A DNA stretch of 64,000 bases from Salipiger bermudensis (GTDB taxonomy: Bacteria; Pseudomonadota; Alphaproteobacteria; Rhodobacterales; Rhodobacteraceae), in the NCBI RefSeq assembly GCF_019801965.1, contig NZ_JAHVIA010000010.1, positions 1 to 64,000 of the forward strand, read 5' to 3'. Under the pieces are notes generated by a model that saw nothing but the letters and a program-made list of their open reading frames with translations, searched no databases and was not told the DNA's origin. Shown one piece after another: positions 8,727 to 17,767 of the stretch (position 1 is its first letter; the number at the start of each line of letters is the position of its first letter). A program made the position numbers and the translations under genes.

Positions 8727-8887
8727 GGCGCGCGACCCTAGGCGGAGCCCCGCCCAGCGGCAAGCGCCTGCGACATCTTGGCCGGCGCCGGGACCTTTAC
8801 GATTGCGCGCGGGGCGGGGCCTTATAGGGGGGGATGACTCTCCCGATACATTTTTGAGTTGTCCTGTCTTTCATGATGGAGAGTTGA

Positions 8888-9421
8888 ATGAAGAGATTTG
8901 TCTTCTGTCTTGCCGCGCTCTGCGCCGGCACGTCTGCCCAGGCGCTCGAATTGACCAGCCCTGATATCGGCGATGGCGCGCCCATCGACGAGCGCTTCGT
9001 TTTCGATGGCTGGGGCTGCCCCGGCCAGAACGTCTCGCCGGAGCTGGCCTGGTCCGGTGCGCCAGAGGGCACCGCGGCCTATGCGCTGATGGTGCATGAT
9101 CCGGACGCGCCGACCGGGGGCGCCGGTTTCTGGCACTGGATCGTGCTCGATCTGCCCGGCGATGCGGCCGGGCTCGCGCAGAATGCCAGCGCCAGCGGCA
9201 TGCCCGAGGGGGTGACGGTCATCGCCAATGATTTCGGTGCAGAGAGCTGGGGCGGCCCGTGCCCGCCGGAGGGCGATGGCGCGCACCGCTACAATGTCAC
9301 GCTCTACGCGCTGCCGGAGGCGCTCGGGCCGATGGAGGGGGCCTCGAAGGCGGTGATCGGCTTCACGGTCAATGCCAAGGCGCTCGACAGCGCGGTGCTG
9401 AACGGAACCTACGGGCGCTGA
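8888..9421 (+). CDS. YbhB/YbcL-type PEBP-family protein, secreted
   Basis: The 177-residue protein has a signal peptide (about residues 1-19, ending SAQA) and a phosphatidylethanolamine-binding-protein fold. The diagnostic DPDAPTGG-GFWHWIV segment near residues 74-90 and the downstream GGPCPPEGDGAHRY segment form the family's anion pocket. The bacterial role of these proteins is poorly known. The signal peptide places it in the periplasm, unlike E. coli YbhB. GGAGAG precedes the ATG. It is convergent with the small-protein/trmFO pair across a GC hairpin. Confidence 0.88.
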   Translation: MKRFVFCLAALCAGTSAQALELTSPDIGDGAPIDERFVFDGWGCPGQNVSPELAWSGAPEGTAAYALMVHDPDAPTGGAGFWHWIVLDLPGDAAGLAQNASASGMPEGVTVIANDFGAESWGGPCPPEGDGAHRYNVTLYALPEALGPMEGASKAVIGFTVNAKALDSAVLNGTYGR

Positions 9422-9436
9422 GGCGCATGAGGAAAA

Positions 9437-9457
9437 GGGCGGCCTCTCGGGCCGCCC
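9437..9457. terminator. GC hairpin between convergent genes
   Basis: GGGCGGCC at 9437-9444 pairs with GGCCGCCC at 9450-9457 across a 5-base loop, between the stops of two convergent genes. AAAA precedes it on the plus strand, so on the minus strand the stem is followed by TTTT. It probably ends the trmFO transcript and perhaps both. Confidence 0.65.
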
Positions 9458-9473
9458 TCGTTCTCCGGGGGTC

Positions 9474-9695
9474 TCAGTCTTCGTCGCGCCAGGCGCGCTC
9501 GATGCGGCGGGTGCGGCGCTCCTCGCCGGACTGGTAGATCAGGATCCAGGCCAGCAGGATGAACATCGGATGGGTCAGCCCGCCGGAGAAGATGATCGCC
9601 GGCACCCAGACGAGAAACACCACGATCGCCAGAATCGGCCGCCCGGTGAACAGGATCGACAGCGGCGGCAGCAGCAGCGCGAGGACGTAATTCAT
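9474..9695 (-). CDS. Small two-helix membrane protein, Pmp3/YqaE-like
   Basis: The 73-residue protein has two hydrophobic segments (about 4-20 and 22-56, with [12 protein letters not shown] and VWVPAIIF) and a strongly basic/acidic C-tail. The spacing and the LPP and W-PAII motifs recall the Pmp3/YqaE (UPF0057) family, but it is longer than the usual 50-60 residues, so this is a resemblance only. Its ATG overlaps the trmFO stop by four bases (TCAT on the plus strand), so it is probably translationally coupled. Confidence 0.7.
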   Translation of the reverse strand: MNYVLALLLPPLSILFTGRPILAIVVFLVWVPAIIFSGGLTHPMFILLAWILIYQSGEERRTRRIERAWRDED

Positions 9696-11044
9696 GCGGG
9701 CACCTCCTGTGCGGCGAGCCACGCGGTCCACTCGGACTTGGCGCGGTCGGTATAGGCCTTGTAGCGGTCCTTGCGGCCGCGGCGCCCGCCCTTGAGCCCG
9801 TCGACCGGGCGGAACAGGCCGAAATTGACGTTCATCGGCTGGAAGGTCTTGGCCTCGGCGCCGCCGGTGATGTGGTGGATCAGCGCGCCGTGGGCGGTGT
9901 CCTGCGGGATCTCGGGCAGCGTGTGGCCGAGGATCTCGGCGGCGGCCATGCGGCCCGCGGCGAGGCCCATGGCGGAAGATTCCACATAGCCCTCGACGCC
10001 GGTGATCTGGCCGGCAAAGCGGATGTTGGGCTTCGAGCGCAGCCGCATCTGGCGGTCGAGCAGGGTGGGCGAGTTGAGGAAGGTGTTGCGGTGGATGCCG
10101 CCGAGCCGTGCGAACTTGGCGTTCTCGAGGCCGGGGATCATCCGGAACACCTCGGTCTGGGCGCCGTACTTCATCTTGGTCTGGAAGCCGACGATGTTGT
10201 AGAGCGTGCCGAGCGCGTTGTCGCGGCGCAGCTGCACCACGGCATAGGCCTTTTCCTCCGGCTTGTGGCTGTTGGTCAGGCCGATGGGCTTCATCGGGCC
10301 GTGGCGCAGGGTCTCGCGGCCGCGCTCGGCCATCACCTCGATCGGCAGGCAGCCGTCGAAATAGCCCGCGGTCTCGCCCTCGTGGAAGGCGGTCTTGTCG
10401 GCGGCGAGCAGCGCGTCGATGAAGGCCTCGTATTGCGGCTTGGTCATCGGGCAGTTGATGTAGGCCTTGCGCTCTTCCTCGGTCTCGCCCTTGTCGTAGC
10501 GCGATTGCAGCCAGGCCACGTCCATGTCGATGCTGTCGAAATAGACGATGGGGGCAATGGCGTCGAAGAAGGCCAGGGCGTCGGCGCCGGTCTCGCGGGC
10601 AATGGCGTCGCCCAGCGCGGCGGAGGTCAGCGGGCCGGTGGCGAAGATCCACTGGCCGTCCTCGGGCAGCTCGGTGATTTCCTCGTCGGAGACCGAGACC
10701 CTGGGATGATCGCGAAGCGCCTGCGTCACGCCGGCGGAAAAGGCATCGCGGTCGACCGCGAGCGCGCCGCCCGCGGGCAGGCGGTGGGTGTAGGCCTGGC
10801 GCATCACCAGCCCGCCGGCCTGCAGCATCTCCCAGTGCAGGAGGCCGACGGCGTTCTGCTCGTGGTCGTCCGAGCGGAACGAGTTGGAGCAGACCATCTC
10901 GGCGAGGTCACCGGTGCGATGGGCGAAGGTTTCGACCTTGGGGCGCATTTCGTGGATCACCACGTCAATGCCCGCCTCCGCGGCCTGCCAGGCGGCTTCC
11001 GATCCGGCCATGCCGCCGCCGACGATGTGCAATCTCTGTGTCAT
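9692..11044 (-). CDS. trmFO: tRNA (uracil-54-C5) methyltransferase, folate/FAD-dependent
   Basis: The 450-residue TrmFO makes ribothymidine at position 54 of tRNA, using methylene-tetrahydrofolate as carbon donor and FADH2 as reductant. The FAD-binding GGGMAG is at residues 9-14. A conserved Cys lies in [10 protein letters not shown] (Cys52), and a second one lies in [12 protein letters not shown] near residue 200. Both have counterparts in the characterised B. subtilis enzyme. Length and end-to-end similarity are typical. It leads a two-gene unit with the small membrane protein. Confidence 0.96.
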   Translation of the reverse strand: MTQRLHIVGGGMAGSEAAWQAAEAGIDVVIHEMRPKVETFAHRTGDLAEMVCSNSFRSDDHEQNAVGLLHWEMLQAGGLVMRQAYTHRLPAGGALAVDRDAFSAGVTQALRDHPRVSVSDEEITELPEDGQWIFATGPLTSAALGDAIARETGADALAFFDAIAPIVYFDSIDMDVAWLQSRYDKGETEEERKAYINCPMTKPQYEAFIDALLAADKTAFHEGETAGYFDGCLPIEVMAERGRETLRHGPMKPIGLTNSHKPEEKAYAVVQLRRDNALGTLYNIVGFQTKMKYGAQTEVFRMIPGLENAKFARLGGIHRNTFLNSPTLLDRQMRLRSKPNIRFAGQITGVEGYVESSAMGLAAGRMAAAEILGHTLPEIPQDTAHGALIHHITGGAEAKTFQPMNVNFGLFRPVDGLKGGRRGRKDRYKAYTDRAKSEWTAWLAAQEVPA

Positions 11045-12000
11045 GCAGGGGCAGATAGGGGATCGGAGGGGCGGTGTTAAGAGGGAAGATGCGCTGTTTG
11101 CCGCGTCAGCCCTGACCGCGAGGGCCTTCTGCTCGTGGCATGGGGCAGGGGCACCGCCCGGCTGTCGTCTGCACGGCGCGTCCCTGCGCGGCGTCCCATG
11201 ATGGGAGATGCAGCGGCTCCGTGGTCAGCCTTCCACGTTGTTAGGCTGCCGGGGTCCGAGCGGGCGTTTGTGCTTCGCACGGCGCATGGTCGTTTTCGCT
11301 CCAACGCCGTCGATTATGCCCGGCGCAGCAGGCCCATCGAAGTGCGACGCCGAGGGCGGCTTCCTGAGCTTCGCGACGATGGCATTGCGACCATCCAGAA
11401 GCGATGCAAGCCGACGCTTGGGAGAGACCATAAGCGCCACGCTGTCTTCGCCGCAGCTTTGCACCGAGGCAGCCGCGCCTTCGCTGCGGGATCACCCCAT
11501 GCGTGGCGGCCGGTCGATCTCCGCACGGTTTGCAATGGCGAATTTCGGCGGGCTCGCTCAGCTCCAAGCGAGCGCGCTCCGGAGCCGGCTGGATGAAAGA
11601 CCCGTGGCAGGTCGGATCGAGAACACCCCTCAGCCATCAGCGCATCATCGGCCACCAGCCTGCCGAGGTCCTCGCAACGCGCGGAGTGCAGGCCGGGACG
11701 GTGTCGCGCGCCTCGCGCGAGGCCATGCAGCGAAGCATGTTCCCGAAGCCCCTCGCGAAGGAGCCGCAGGACGCCAGTCGGGCGCAAACCAGTCACAGGC
11801 CCTCGGCGGGACAAAGCCGCTGAAGCGACGTCGAACGCCGGAGATGGGGCCGTTGCAGTAGTTTCGGGCCTGAAGGGTGCCGCTCTCATAACTGATTGAT
11901 CGAGAAGGGATTTCATAAAATTTCAGAACTTTTCAACGCCGTTCTCAGGACTCGCCATCTGGATCGGAGCAGGCTGTCCGGATTGATTTTGGAGGTTGTT
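11045..12000. other. Long gene-poor region upstream of the HExxHH protein
   Basis: This stretch of about 950 bases has only compositionally biased frames (11208-11861 plus and 11314-11916 minus among them) with no ribosome binding site, no family signature and Arg/Ser/Pro-rich translations. It could be decayed coding sequence but I cannot identify an ancestor. Its last 100 bases are less GC-rich and should hold the promoter of the gene at 12001. Confidence 0.4.
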
Positions 12001-12471
12001 ATGGAACTCTTGATAGACGCATTGCTTGAATGGATAAGCGCCGAGACCGGGCGTGACATCGCCGGGCTCACGAGGCCAACGGTGGTCGAAATGTCGCCGG
12101 AAGAACTGACCGGCGAGTATTACGCCGACTATCCCTACCTTGCGCCCGAAGACGGGCGAGACGAACGGCTGCAGGCGCTCTATGCCTCGACCGACGGTGC
12201 CAGCGGAACGATCTACATTCTCGCGGCCGAGACGGTCGAGGATGCCGAGCATTTCGACGCGCCGCACGAGAACCCGGTCTGGCGCGAGATCCTGCTCCAC
12301 GAACTCGTCCACCACATCCAGTGGCAGAGCGGCGAAGCAGACAACTGGCAATGCCAGAGCTTCGGCGAGCGCGAGGCCTACATGCTCGGCGGGCGCTACC
12401 TCGACCGCACGCGCACCCGTGATCCGCTGCCCAACCGGCGGTTCTGGGCCCATGTCTACGCGCGTTGCTGA
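12001..12471 (+). CDS. Small HExxHH zinc-peptidase-like protein
   Basis: The 156-residue protein contains HELVHH near residues 98-103, a gluzincin-type HExxH zinc-binding motif. About 20 residues later it has GEREAYMLGGRYL, where the first or second Glu could be the third ligand. It has no signal peptide. The family name is uncertain, and the fold may be a minimal metallopeptidase or a catalytically inert relative. The open frame extends 35 codons upstream, but GGAGG at 11991-11995, five bases before this ATG, fixes the start. A 67-residue partner follows after 12 bases. Confidence 0.75.
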   Translation: MELLIDALLEWISAETGRDIAGLTRPTVVEMSPEELTGEYYADYPYLAPEDGRDERLQALYASTDGASGTIYILAAETVEDAEHFDAPHENPVWREILLHELVHHIQWQSGEADNWQCQSFGEREAYMLGGRYLDRTRTRDPLPNRRFWAHVYARC

Positions 12472-12483
12472 GGGGAGGCGATC

Positions 12484-12687
12484 ATGATCGAACTGGTTTT
12501 CGTCGCCTGCCTGATGGTGGATACGCAGCATTGCGAGCAGCGCAGCCTGCTGTTTCAGGACATCGGGATCATGACCTGCATGATGCAGGGCCAGGCGCAG
12601 CTCGCCCAGTGGTCGAACGGACATCCGAATTGGCAGATCCAGAGCTGGAAATGCCGTCCTCATGATCGCTCGATCGCCGAGATCTGA
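12484..12687 (+). CDS. Small Cys/Met-rich protein, unknown
   Basis: The 67-residue protein has a hydrophobic N-terminus (IELVFVACLMV) and four Cys residues (Cys9, Cys17, Cys32, Cys57). The spacing suits disulfides or metal binding. GAGGGGAGG lies before the ATG and the gene starts 12 bases after the HExxHH gene, so the two are probably cotranscribed. I recognise no named family. Whether the N-terminus is a signal peptide or an anchor is unclear. Confidence 0.7.
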   Translation: MIELVFVACLMVDTQHCEQRSLLFQDIGIMTCMMQGQAQLAQWSNGHPNWQIQSWKCRPHDRSIAEI

Positions 12688-12835
12688 AGAATTTGGAGAT
12701 TTGTTGAACGAATCCGGCCCTCGGCGTACCATGTTCGCGTGACGCAGTAACAGGGGACTGCGCGAATGGTGAGTGTATCCGAGTGCAATGGGCCGCAATG
12801 CCAACGGCTGCGGGCGACCCGTCTGACAGGACAAG

Positions 12836-14848
12836 GTGGCTGACGCCGCCCATAGGAAGACCACGACACCGTCGGAGCCCCTGCCGGTGCTTCTCCTCGG
12901 ACGGGTCCGCTTCGATCTCGAAACCCGTAGACTCTATGACCGCGACGGCGACATCTTCCTGCGACCGCAATCCCTCGAGGTGCTGTTGTCGTTGGCACGG
13001 CATCGCGGCGAGGTCGTCGAGAAGGAGGCCCTGATCGGCGAAGCGTGGGGGCACCTGCACGTCACCGACGACAGCCTGACCCAGTGCATCTCGGACATCC
13101 GCAAGAGCATCAGGGACAAGCGCCGCCATATCATCCGGACGGTTCCGCGGCGCGGCTACATGCTCAACGCGACGGAGCTGACCGAGGATGCGGACCGGCC
13201 TCCGCCCCGGCGGCCGGCCCTGCTGGCAGTGGCGTCGGTGGCGCTTCTGGCCTCGTTCGGTCTGGGCGGCCTGAAACTTGCCGATACGCTCTCACACGCG
13301 CGCCCCGCCGACGCGCCACCGTCCCTCGCGGTGATGCCGTTTCGCAATCCCGGGGCCGACCCGAGGGAGGCGTATTTCGTCGAGGGCATCACCGAGGACC
13401 TGATCCTCGACCTGTCGCGGCTGCGCAATCTCGAGGTCACCTCCCGCAACACCGCGTTCGCCTATAGCAAACGCAATCTGAGCGACCGCGAACTGGCCGC
13501 CGCCCTCGGTGTCCGCTACCTGATGCAAGGCAGTGTGCGCCGTCAGGACGATATCCTGCGCGTCAATGTCGAGATGGTCGACACGGTCGAGAACCGATAC
13601 GTCTGGGCCGAGCAGTTCGAGGAAGCCGCGGGCGACATCTTCTCGGTGCAGGACCGGGTCAAGGCGCGGATCGTCTCGGCCCTCTCCGTGCATCTCTCGG
13701 AAGACGAGGCCGACCGCCTGCCCACCGCCACGCCCCAGCATCTGGAAGCCTATGACCTCTTCCTCCGCGCCCGCAAGGCCCGCCATCAGGGCACGCAGCG
13801 GGCGCTGCGCCTGACCTACTGGTCGCTGGAACGGGCGCTTGAGCTGGAGCCCGATTTCGCCGCCGCGATGATCGCGCTGGCCGAGACCAACGCCTTCGAT
13901 TTCTCCGGCGGAAACCATCCTCTGGAATGGGAGCGCCCGCCGATGCTGACCCGGGTCGCAGCGGAGCGGCTCGCGTCCCGTGCCCGGGAGCTTGCCCCGA
14001 GACAAGCCGGGCCCGACATCGCGCTCGCACGGTTGCGGCTGGGCGAGCTGCGCTGGGAGACGGCGCTCGACCATGCCCGGGCTGCGGTCCGGCTCGAACC
14101 GCAGCTTTCCGATGCCCATGTCATGCTGGCGAGAACGCTCTCCGCCGCCGGCTTCCATAGCGAGGCGCTGGAAGAGATCCGCCTCGCCGATGCGCTCGAC
14201 CCGGTTGGCTCGCCCGAGCACCACACCGTGCGCGGCATGGCGCTGTTCGGCCTGCGTCGGATGGAAGAGGCACTAGAAAGCCTTGCCGACGCCAACGCGG
14301 CCGCGGAGATTTCCCTCGACTGGCGCGCAACCTCGCTCGCGGTGGCGCTCTCGGGGCTGCTCGGGCGCTCGCCTGAAGCCTTCGACCGGGGCACGCAGGT
14401 GTTTCCGAGCCTGAGCGCCAGGATGCCGGTGCCGCTCTTTGCCCATGCCGCCGATCAGGCGCTGCTGTCAGACGGGCTGACCCGCGCCGGAATCGTCCCG
14501 CACTCGGGCGCGCAGCTAGTGCGCGGCGCGGCGCTGCCGGGGAACGAGGTCCGCGAGCTGATCCTCGGCACCCGCTCGACCGGGTTCTGCTACGCGACCG
14601 AATACCTTCCCAAGATGCGGGTCTCGTCGGAGGGCAGCGTGCTCTGGAGCCTCCGGGATGACATCAACATCGTCGGCACGGCGACGGTGCGCGGGGGCCG
14701 GCTCTGCATCGCCTTCGAGAACCTGCCGCAACTCCGGGAAGGATGTTTCGAGATCCGGCACAACGCGCCCTCGGCCCCCGACAAGCGCGCCTTCCCCTAT
14801 GTCATGCAGGGAGCGATGACATGTTTCTTCGATCCATCCCCCGACTGA
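12836..14848 (+). CDS. CadC-like membrane-anchored winged-helix regulator with TolB-like and TPR domains
   Basis: The 670-residue protein has an OmpR/CadC-type winged helix at about 15-105 (DDSLTQCISDIRKSIRD, PRRGYML). One transmembrane helix lies at about 126-146. A periplasmic TolB/FlgO-like domain follows at about 158-280 (PSLAVMPFRN, GITEDLILDLSRL), then TPR-like helices from about 290 to 510. The C-terminal 130 residues form a further domain with Cys pairs that I do not recognise. It probably senses a periplasmic signal and binds DNA at the membrane. The start is GTG with AGGA upstream. Its last 28 bases overlap the start of the kelch gene, so the two proteins are likely linked in function. 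Confidence 0.85.
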   Translation: MADAAHRKTTTPSEPLPVLLLGRVRFDLETRRLYDRDGDIFLRPQSLEVLLSLARHRGEVVEKEALIGEAWGHLHVTDDSLTQCISDIRKSIRDKRRHIIRTVPRRGYMLNATELTEDADRPPPRRPALLAVASVALLASFGLGGLKLADTLSHARPADAPPSLAVMPFRNPGADPREAYFVEGITEDLILDLSRLRNLEVTSRNTAFAYSKRNLSDRELAAALGVRYLMQGSVRRQDDILRVNVEMVDTVENRYVWAEQFEEAAGDIFSVQDRVKARIVSALSVHLSEDEADRLPTATPQHLEAYDLFLRARKARHQGTQRALRLTYWSLERALELEPDFAAAMIALAETNAFDFSGGNHPLEWERPPMLTRVAAERLASRARELAPRQAGPDIALARLRLGELRWETALDHARAAVRLEPQLSDAHVMLARTLSAAGFHSEALEEIRLADALDPVGSPEHHTVRGMALFGLRRMEEALESLADANAAAEISLDWRATSLAVALSGLLGRSPEAFDRGTQVFPSLSARMPVPLFAHAADQALLSDGLTRAGIVPHSGAQLVRGAALPGNEVRELILGTRSTGFCYATEYLPKMRVSSEGSVLWSLRDDINIVGTATVRGGRLCIAFENLPQLREGCFEIRHNAPSAPDKRAFPYVMQGAMTCFFDPSPD

Positions 14849-15789
14849 CCTCGCGCCTCTGCTTGCGCGCAATGCTGCCCATTGCCCTCGCGCAGGGTCT
14901 TTCCGCCGAAGGGTGGGAGGCCGCGCCGAGCTTGCCCGTCGACCGCATGGGGCTGCATTCCGAGGCGATCGCCGGCACGGTCTACGTCCTGGGAGGGAAC
15001 AGCGTCCCGCATCGCGACGAGACCTCGGCAGACCGCGTCTTTGCGCTCCCGTCCGATGCCGCAGGCTGGCAGGAGCGCGCGCCGATGCCCACGCCGCGCG
15101 GCTTCTTCGGCACCGCTGCCATCGGGCAGGAGATCTATGCCATCGGCGGCTCGACCCTGATGCGAGAGAGGGATCCGGCGCTGGCAATCGTCGAGATCTA
15201 CGACACCGTCGCAGACCGCTGGCGCTATGCGCCACCCTTGCAGGTCCCACGTGCGGATCTTGCCGCGAGCACGGTGGATGGACGTATCTACGCCATAGGG
15301 GGCACCCGCAAGGTGGGGATCGACGCCCTCGGCACGGTCGAGATGTTCGACCCGGCCATCGGCGTCTGGACCCGCCGCCGTGACATGCCGACCCCGCGGC
15401 TGCATCACACCAGCGTTGCCCATGAGGGGCGGATCTACGTGTTCGGCGGCAGCCCGGAGTGGCCGGTCCCGCTCGCCACGGTAGAGATCTACGACCCCGA
15501 GACGGACCAATGGAGCAAGGGCGCGAACATGCCGACCCCCCGAACGGGGCTCTGGGCGACGGTGCTGGGCGGGCGGATCTATCTCGCTGGCGGCCTTTCC
15601 TGGGAAAACGAGGCACTGACCTTGGTCGAGATCTATGATCCGGAGGCGGACCGCTGGGAAACCGGCCCGGATCTGCCCGCGGGGCGCTTCCTTGCAGCGC
15701 TCGCGGCGAGCGACCGTGCTCTCTACTTGTCCGGCGGCGCCCGAACCGACTATCGCAGCCAAGTCAGCGTTTACAGGCTCGTCCCGTAA
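14821..15789 (+). CDS. Secreted kelch-repeat beta-propeller protein
   Basis: The 322-residue protein starts with a probable signal peptide (about 1-30). It then has six kelch repeats with the diagnostic endings VYVLGG, IYAIGG, IYAIGG, IYVFGG, IYLAGG and LYLSGG, each followed about 25-30 residues later by a VEIYDP-(x)-W strand. Six blades predict a closed propeller and a binding rather than enzymatic role, although galactose-oxidase-type enzymes share the fold. ATG 14821 has AGGGAG upstream and lies inside the end of the regulator gene, which implies translational coupling. The periplasmic part of that regulator is a plausible partner. Confidence 0.85.
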   Translation: MFLRSIPRLTSRLCLRAMLPIALAQGLSAEGWEAAPSLPVDRMGLHSEAIAGTVYVLGGNSVPHRDETSADRVFALPSDAAGWQERAPMPTPRGFFGTAAIGQEIYAIGGSTLMRERDPALAIVEIYDTVADRWRYAPPLQVPRADLAASTVDGRIYAIGGTRKVGIDALGTVEMFDPAIGVWTRRRDMPTPRLHHTSVAHEGRIYVFGGSPEWPVPLATVEIYDPETDQWSKGANMPTPRTGLWATVLGGRIYLAGGLSWENEALTLVEIYDPEADRWETGPDLPAGRFLAALAASDRALYLSGGARTDYRSQVSVYRLVP

Positions 15790-16262
15790 CGACGGCCCAG
15801 ACCCCGAACACCCCGACCGCATTGAGCGCATGGGGGCGTTTCTGGTCTGCGACCTCGTGCTTTCCTCCGATGTCCGGGCCGGTGATGACGGGCGGATCAC
15901 CTTCGCAAGCGAGCAGTTACCGGCCGCGCTCGACAGGCTCGCAAGGGGGGTGTCTTGCGCTTCACGGTGATCGATCCGGGTCGAGGCCTTCGCTCGACGC
16001 GGCTGCGGGTTGGACCCCCCGACCGGACGTGGCCGAGAGGCTGGTCGCCGGCATCGGAACTCGACCGCGCCCGTTGGGGGCTCGAAGGATCTGGACGGCA
16101 AAGGCGATCGCTTGAAGATCCTTAGTCTTCACAGCGGGTTGCAAGTCTCGGCCTGCACGCGGCATGGCGTTCAGTCCTGCCGCACCGCGATCCGCGAAAC
16201 GTGAAGACGGGGAACATCACACGTGTCGGCTGCGTTGGCTCGCCAAACGGGAGGCTTCTCGC
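15790..16262. other. Intergenic region, nothing recognised
   Basis: About 470 bases contain short frames in the plus direction without ribosome binding sites or recognisable domains. The region just before 16263 should carry the promoter of the secreted Gly/Asn-rich protein. No convincing terminator follows the kelch gene. Confidence 0.4.
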
Positions 16263-17357
16263 ATGAAAACGTTCTGTATCGGCGGCGCATTGGCGCTCGC
16301 TCTGGCTTCGACATCGCTCTCCGCAGCTCCGATCCACGCGCCAGGCGGGGGCACGGCAGCAGGCGCGTCCGGAGCCGCGCATATCTGGCTGGCCAAGGGC
16401 AACAACGGCAAAGGCAATGGAAACGGAGGCGGCAACAAGAAGCTGCTGAAGAAGGGCCAGGGCCATGGCGCCAAGGGAAAGCCCGGCGGCGGCAATGAGC
16501 AGGCCAGCAAGGGCAACGGCAAGGGCAACGGCCAGCCCGCCGAGGGCAACGACCACGCCGGCAACGGCAAGGGCAAGCCAGAACAGGCCGGCGGGGCAAA
16601 GCCGAAGGCCAACGGCAACGCCGCCAAGCAGGCGCCGTCCGGCAATGGAAACAACGGCAAGGAGCGCCGGCGCATCTCCGGCGCCGAGCGCGACGAGATC
16701 GTGAAGCGCATCGTCTCGACCCCGGCGCCCGCGGGCCGCGACATGGCGCGGGTCCTGACCGCGACCGGCCTTGCGCTCGCGACGCCGCAGCTGGTGTATT
16801 CCGACACCCCTGAAGATGAGTTGATCCGCTACAGCAATTGCCCGCCCGGTCTCGCCAAGAAAGATCCGCCCTGTGTCCCGCCCGGTCTGGCGCGCGACGG
16901 CGTGACCTATGACGAATGGCTCTCCTACGATCGCGAGCGCTATGACGATATCTGGGTCGAGCGCCGTGACGACTGGCTGGGCTATGATCGCGAGATCGAC
17001 CCGGATCCCGACCGTCTGCTGCTGCGGTCGGACCAGATCGCGGAGCTTTTCGATCTCGATCCCGCGCCGCAGGGGCAGCGCTATGCGCTGATCGACGGAC
17101 TTCCGGTCCTGCTCGACGACGATGACTACCGGTCGCTGATGCTGGTGAACCAGATGGCGCGGGCGACGGACCTGATGGACGGCACTCGCATCGCCCCGAC
17201 GGCGGCGTTGACGCAGAACGAGCTGATCGACCTCTACCGCCTGCCGCAGCTCGGCGCCGATCAGAACTATGCCGTTCTGAATGGCGAACTCGTGCAGCTG
17301 AATGACGAGGAATACGAGCTCTTGCAGATGCTCCGCATCGCGCGGGCGGTCTTGTAG
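16263..17357 (+). CDS. Secreted Gly/Asn/Lys-rich protein with PPGLA repeats
   Basis: The 364-residue protein has a clear signal peptide (about 1-22, ending LSAAP). A low-complexity region of about 110 residues follows, made of GN, GK and NG units. A folded acidic C-terminal half then opens with two short repeats CPPGLAKK and CVPPGLARD (near residues 190-210). This latter pattern is one I associate with RcnB-like or cell-envelope proteins of Rhodobacterales, but the function is unknown. GGGAGG precedes the ATG; the upstream extension of 33 codons lacks a signal peptide. A GC hairpin lies 11 bases after the stop. Confidence 0.82.
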   Translation: MKTFCIGGALALALASTSLSAAPIHAPGGGTAAGASGAAHIWLAKGNNGKGNGNGGGNKKLLKKGQGHGAKGKPGGGNEQASKGNGKGNGQPAEGNDHAGNGKGKPEQAGGAKPKANGNAAKQAPSGNGNNGKERRRISGAERDEIVKRIVSTPAPAGRDMARVLTATGLALATPQLVYSDTPEDELIRYSNCPPGLAKKDPPCVPPGLARDGVTYDEWLSYDRERYDDIWVERRDDWLGYDREIDPDPDRLLLRSDQIAELFDLDPAPQGQRYALIDGLPVLLDDDDYRSLMLVNQMARATDLMDGTRIAPTAALTQNELIDLYRLPQLGADQNYAVLNGELVQLNDEEYELLQMLRIARAVL

Positions 17358-17767
17358 GTCGCAGTGCCACCGGCGCTTGGCGCTGGTCCTGTCTGAAACG
17401 GCGCGGCAACATCGCAGCGGCAGGGTGACCCTGGAAGGGCTCTGAGCTCTTGGGACACCCTGTCATGTACCCCCAATCGGGTCCGCAATACTCTCGCAGG
17501 CGGCAGCATGCCAAGGCCTGACTGAAATGCGATATACATGGCCGCCCCGGCGCTAAGACTTGAAAGTCTTCGTCTCCTCCGGAGTGGCGGAAAAAATCCG
17601 CGTCGGCATGTGCAACGACGCGGTGGCGCCAACGCCAGCACCCGCGCAAGGGCTGAGCGCTGAATGGGCTGCACCACCGGAGCAGAGGGGCAAGGCGATA
17701 GCCCGCACGACGCTCCGGTCCGTGCAGGCGGCCTCTGCCGCTCCGAGATGTCCTGCCGTCGGCCCGC
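17358..17767. other. Intergenic region between convergent genes
   Basis: Apart from the hairpin at its left end, nothing is recognised. Minus-strand frames here continue out of neighbouring shadow frames and are not supported. Confidence 0.45.
17369..17387 (+). terminator. Possible terminator hairpin
   Basis: ACCGGCGC at 17369-17376 pairs with GCGCTGGT at 17380-17387 (one G-T pair) across a 3-base loop, 11 bases after the stop. There is no T-tract, so termination efficiency is doubtful. Confidence 0.35.

Noticed and set aside
11314-11916. 200-residue minus-strand frame and overlapping frames
   Set aside because: Arg/Ser/Pro-rich, no start signal, no family; possible decay product but without evidence of an ancestor.
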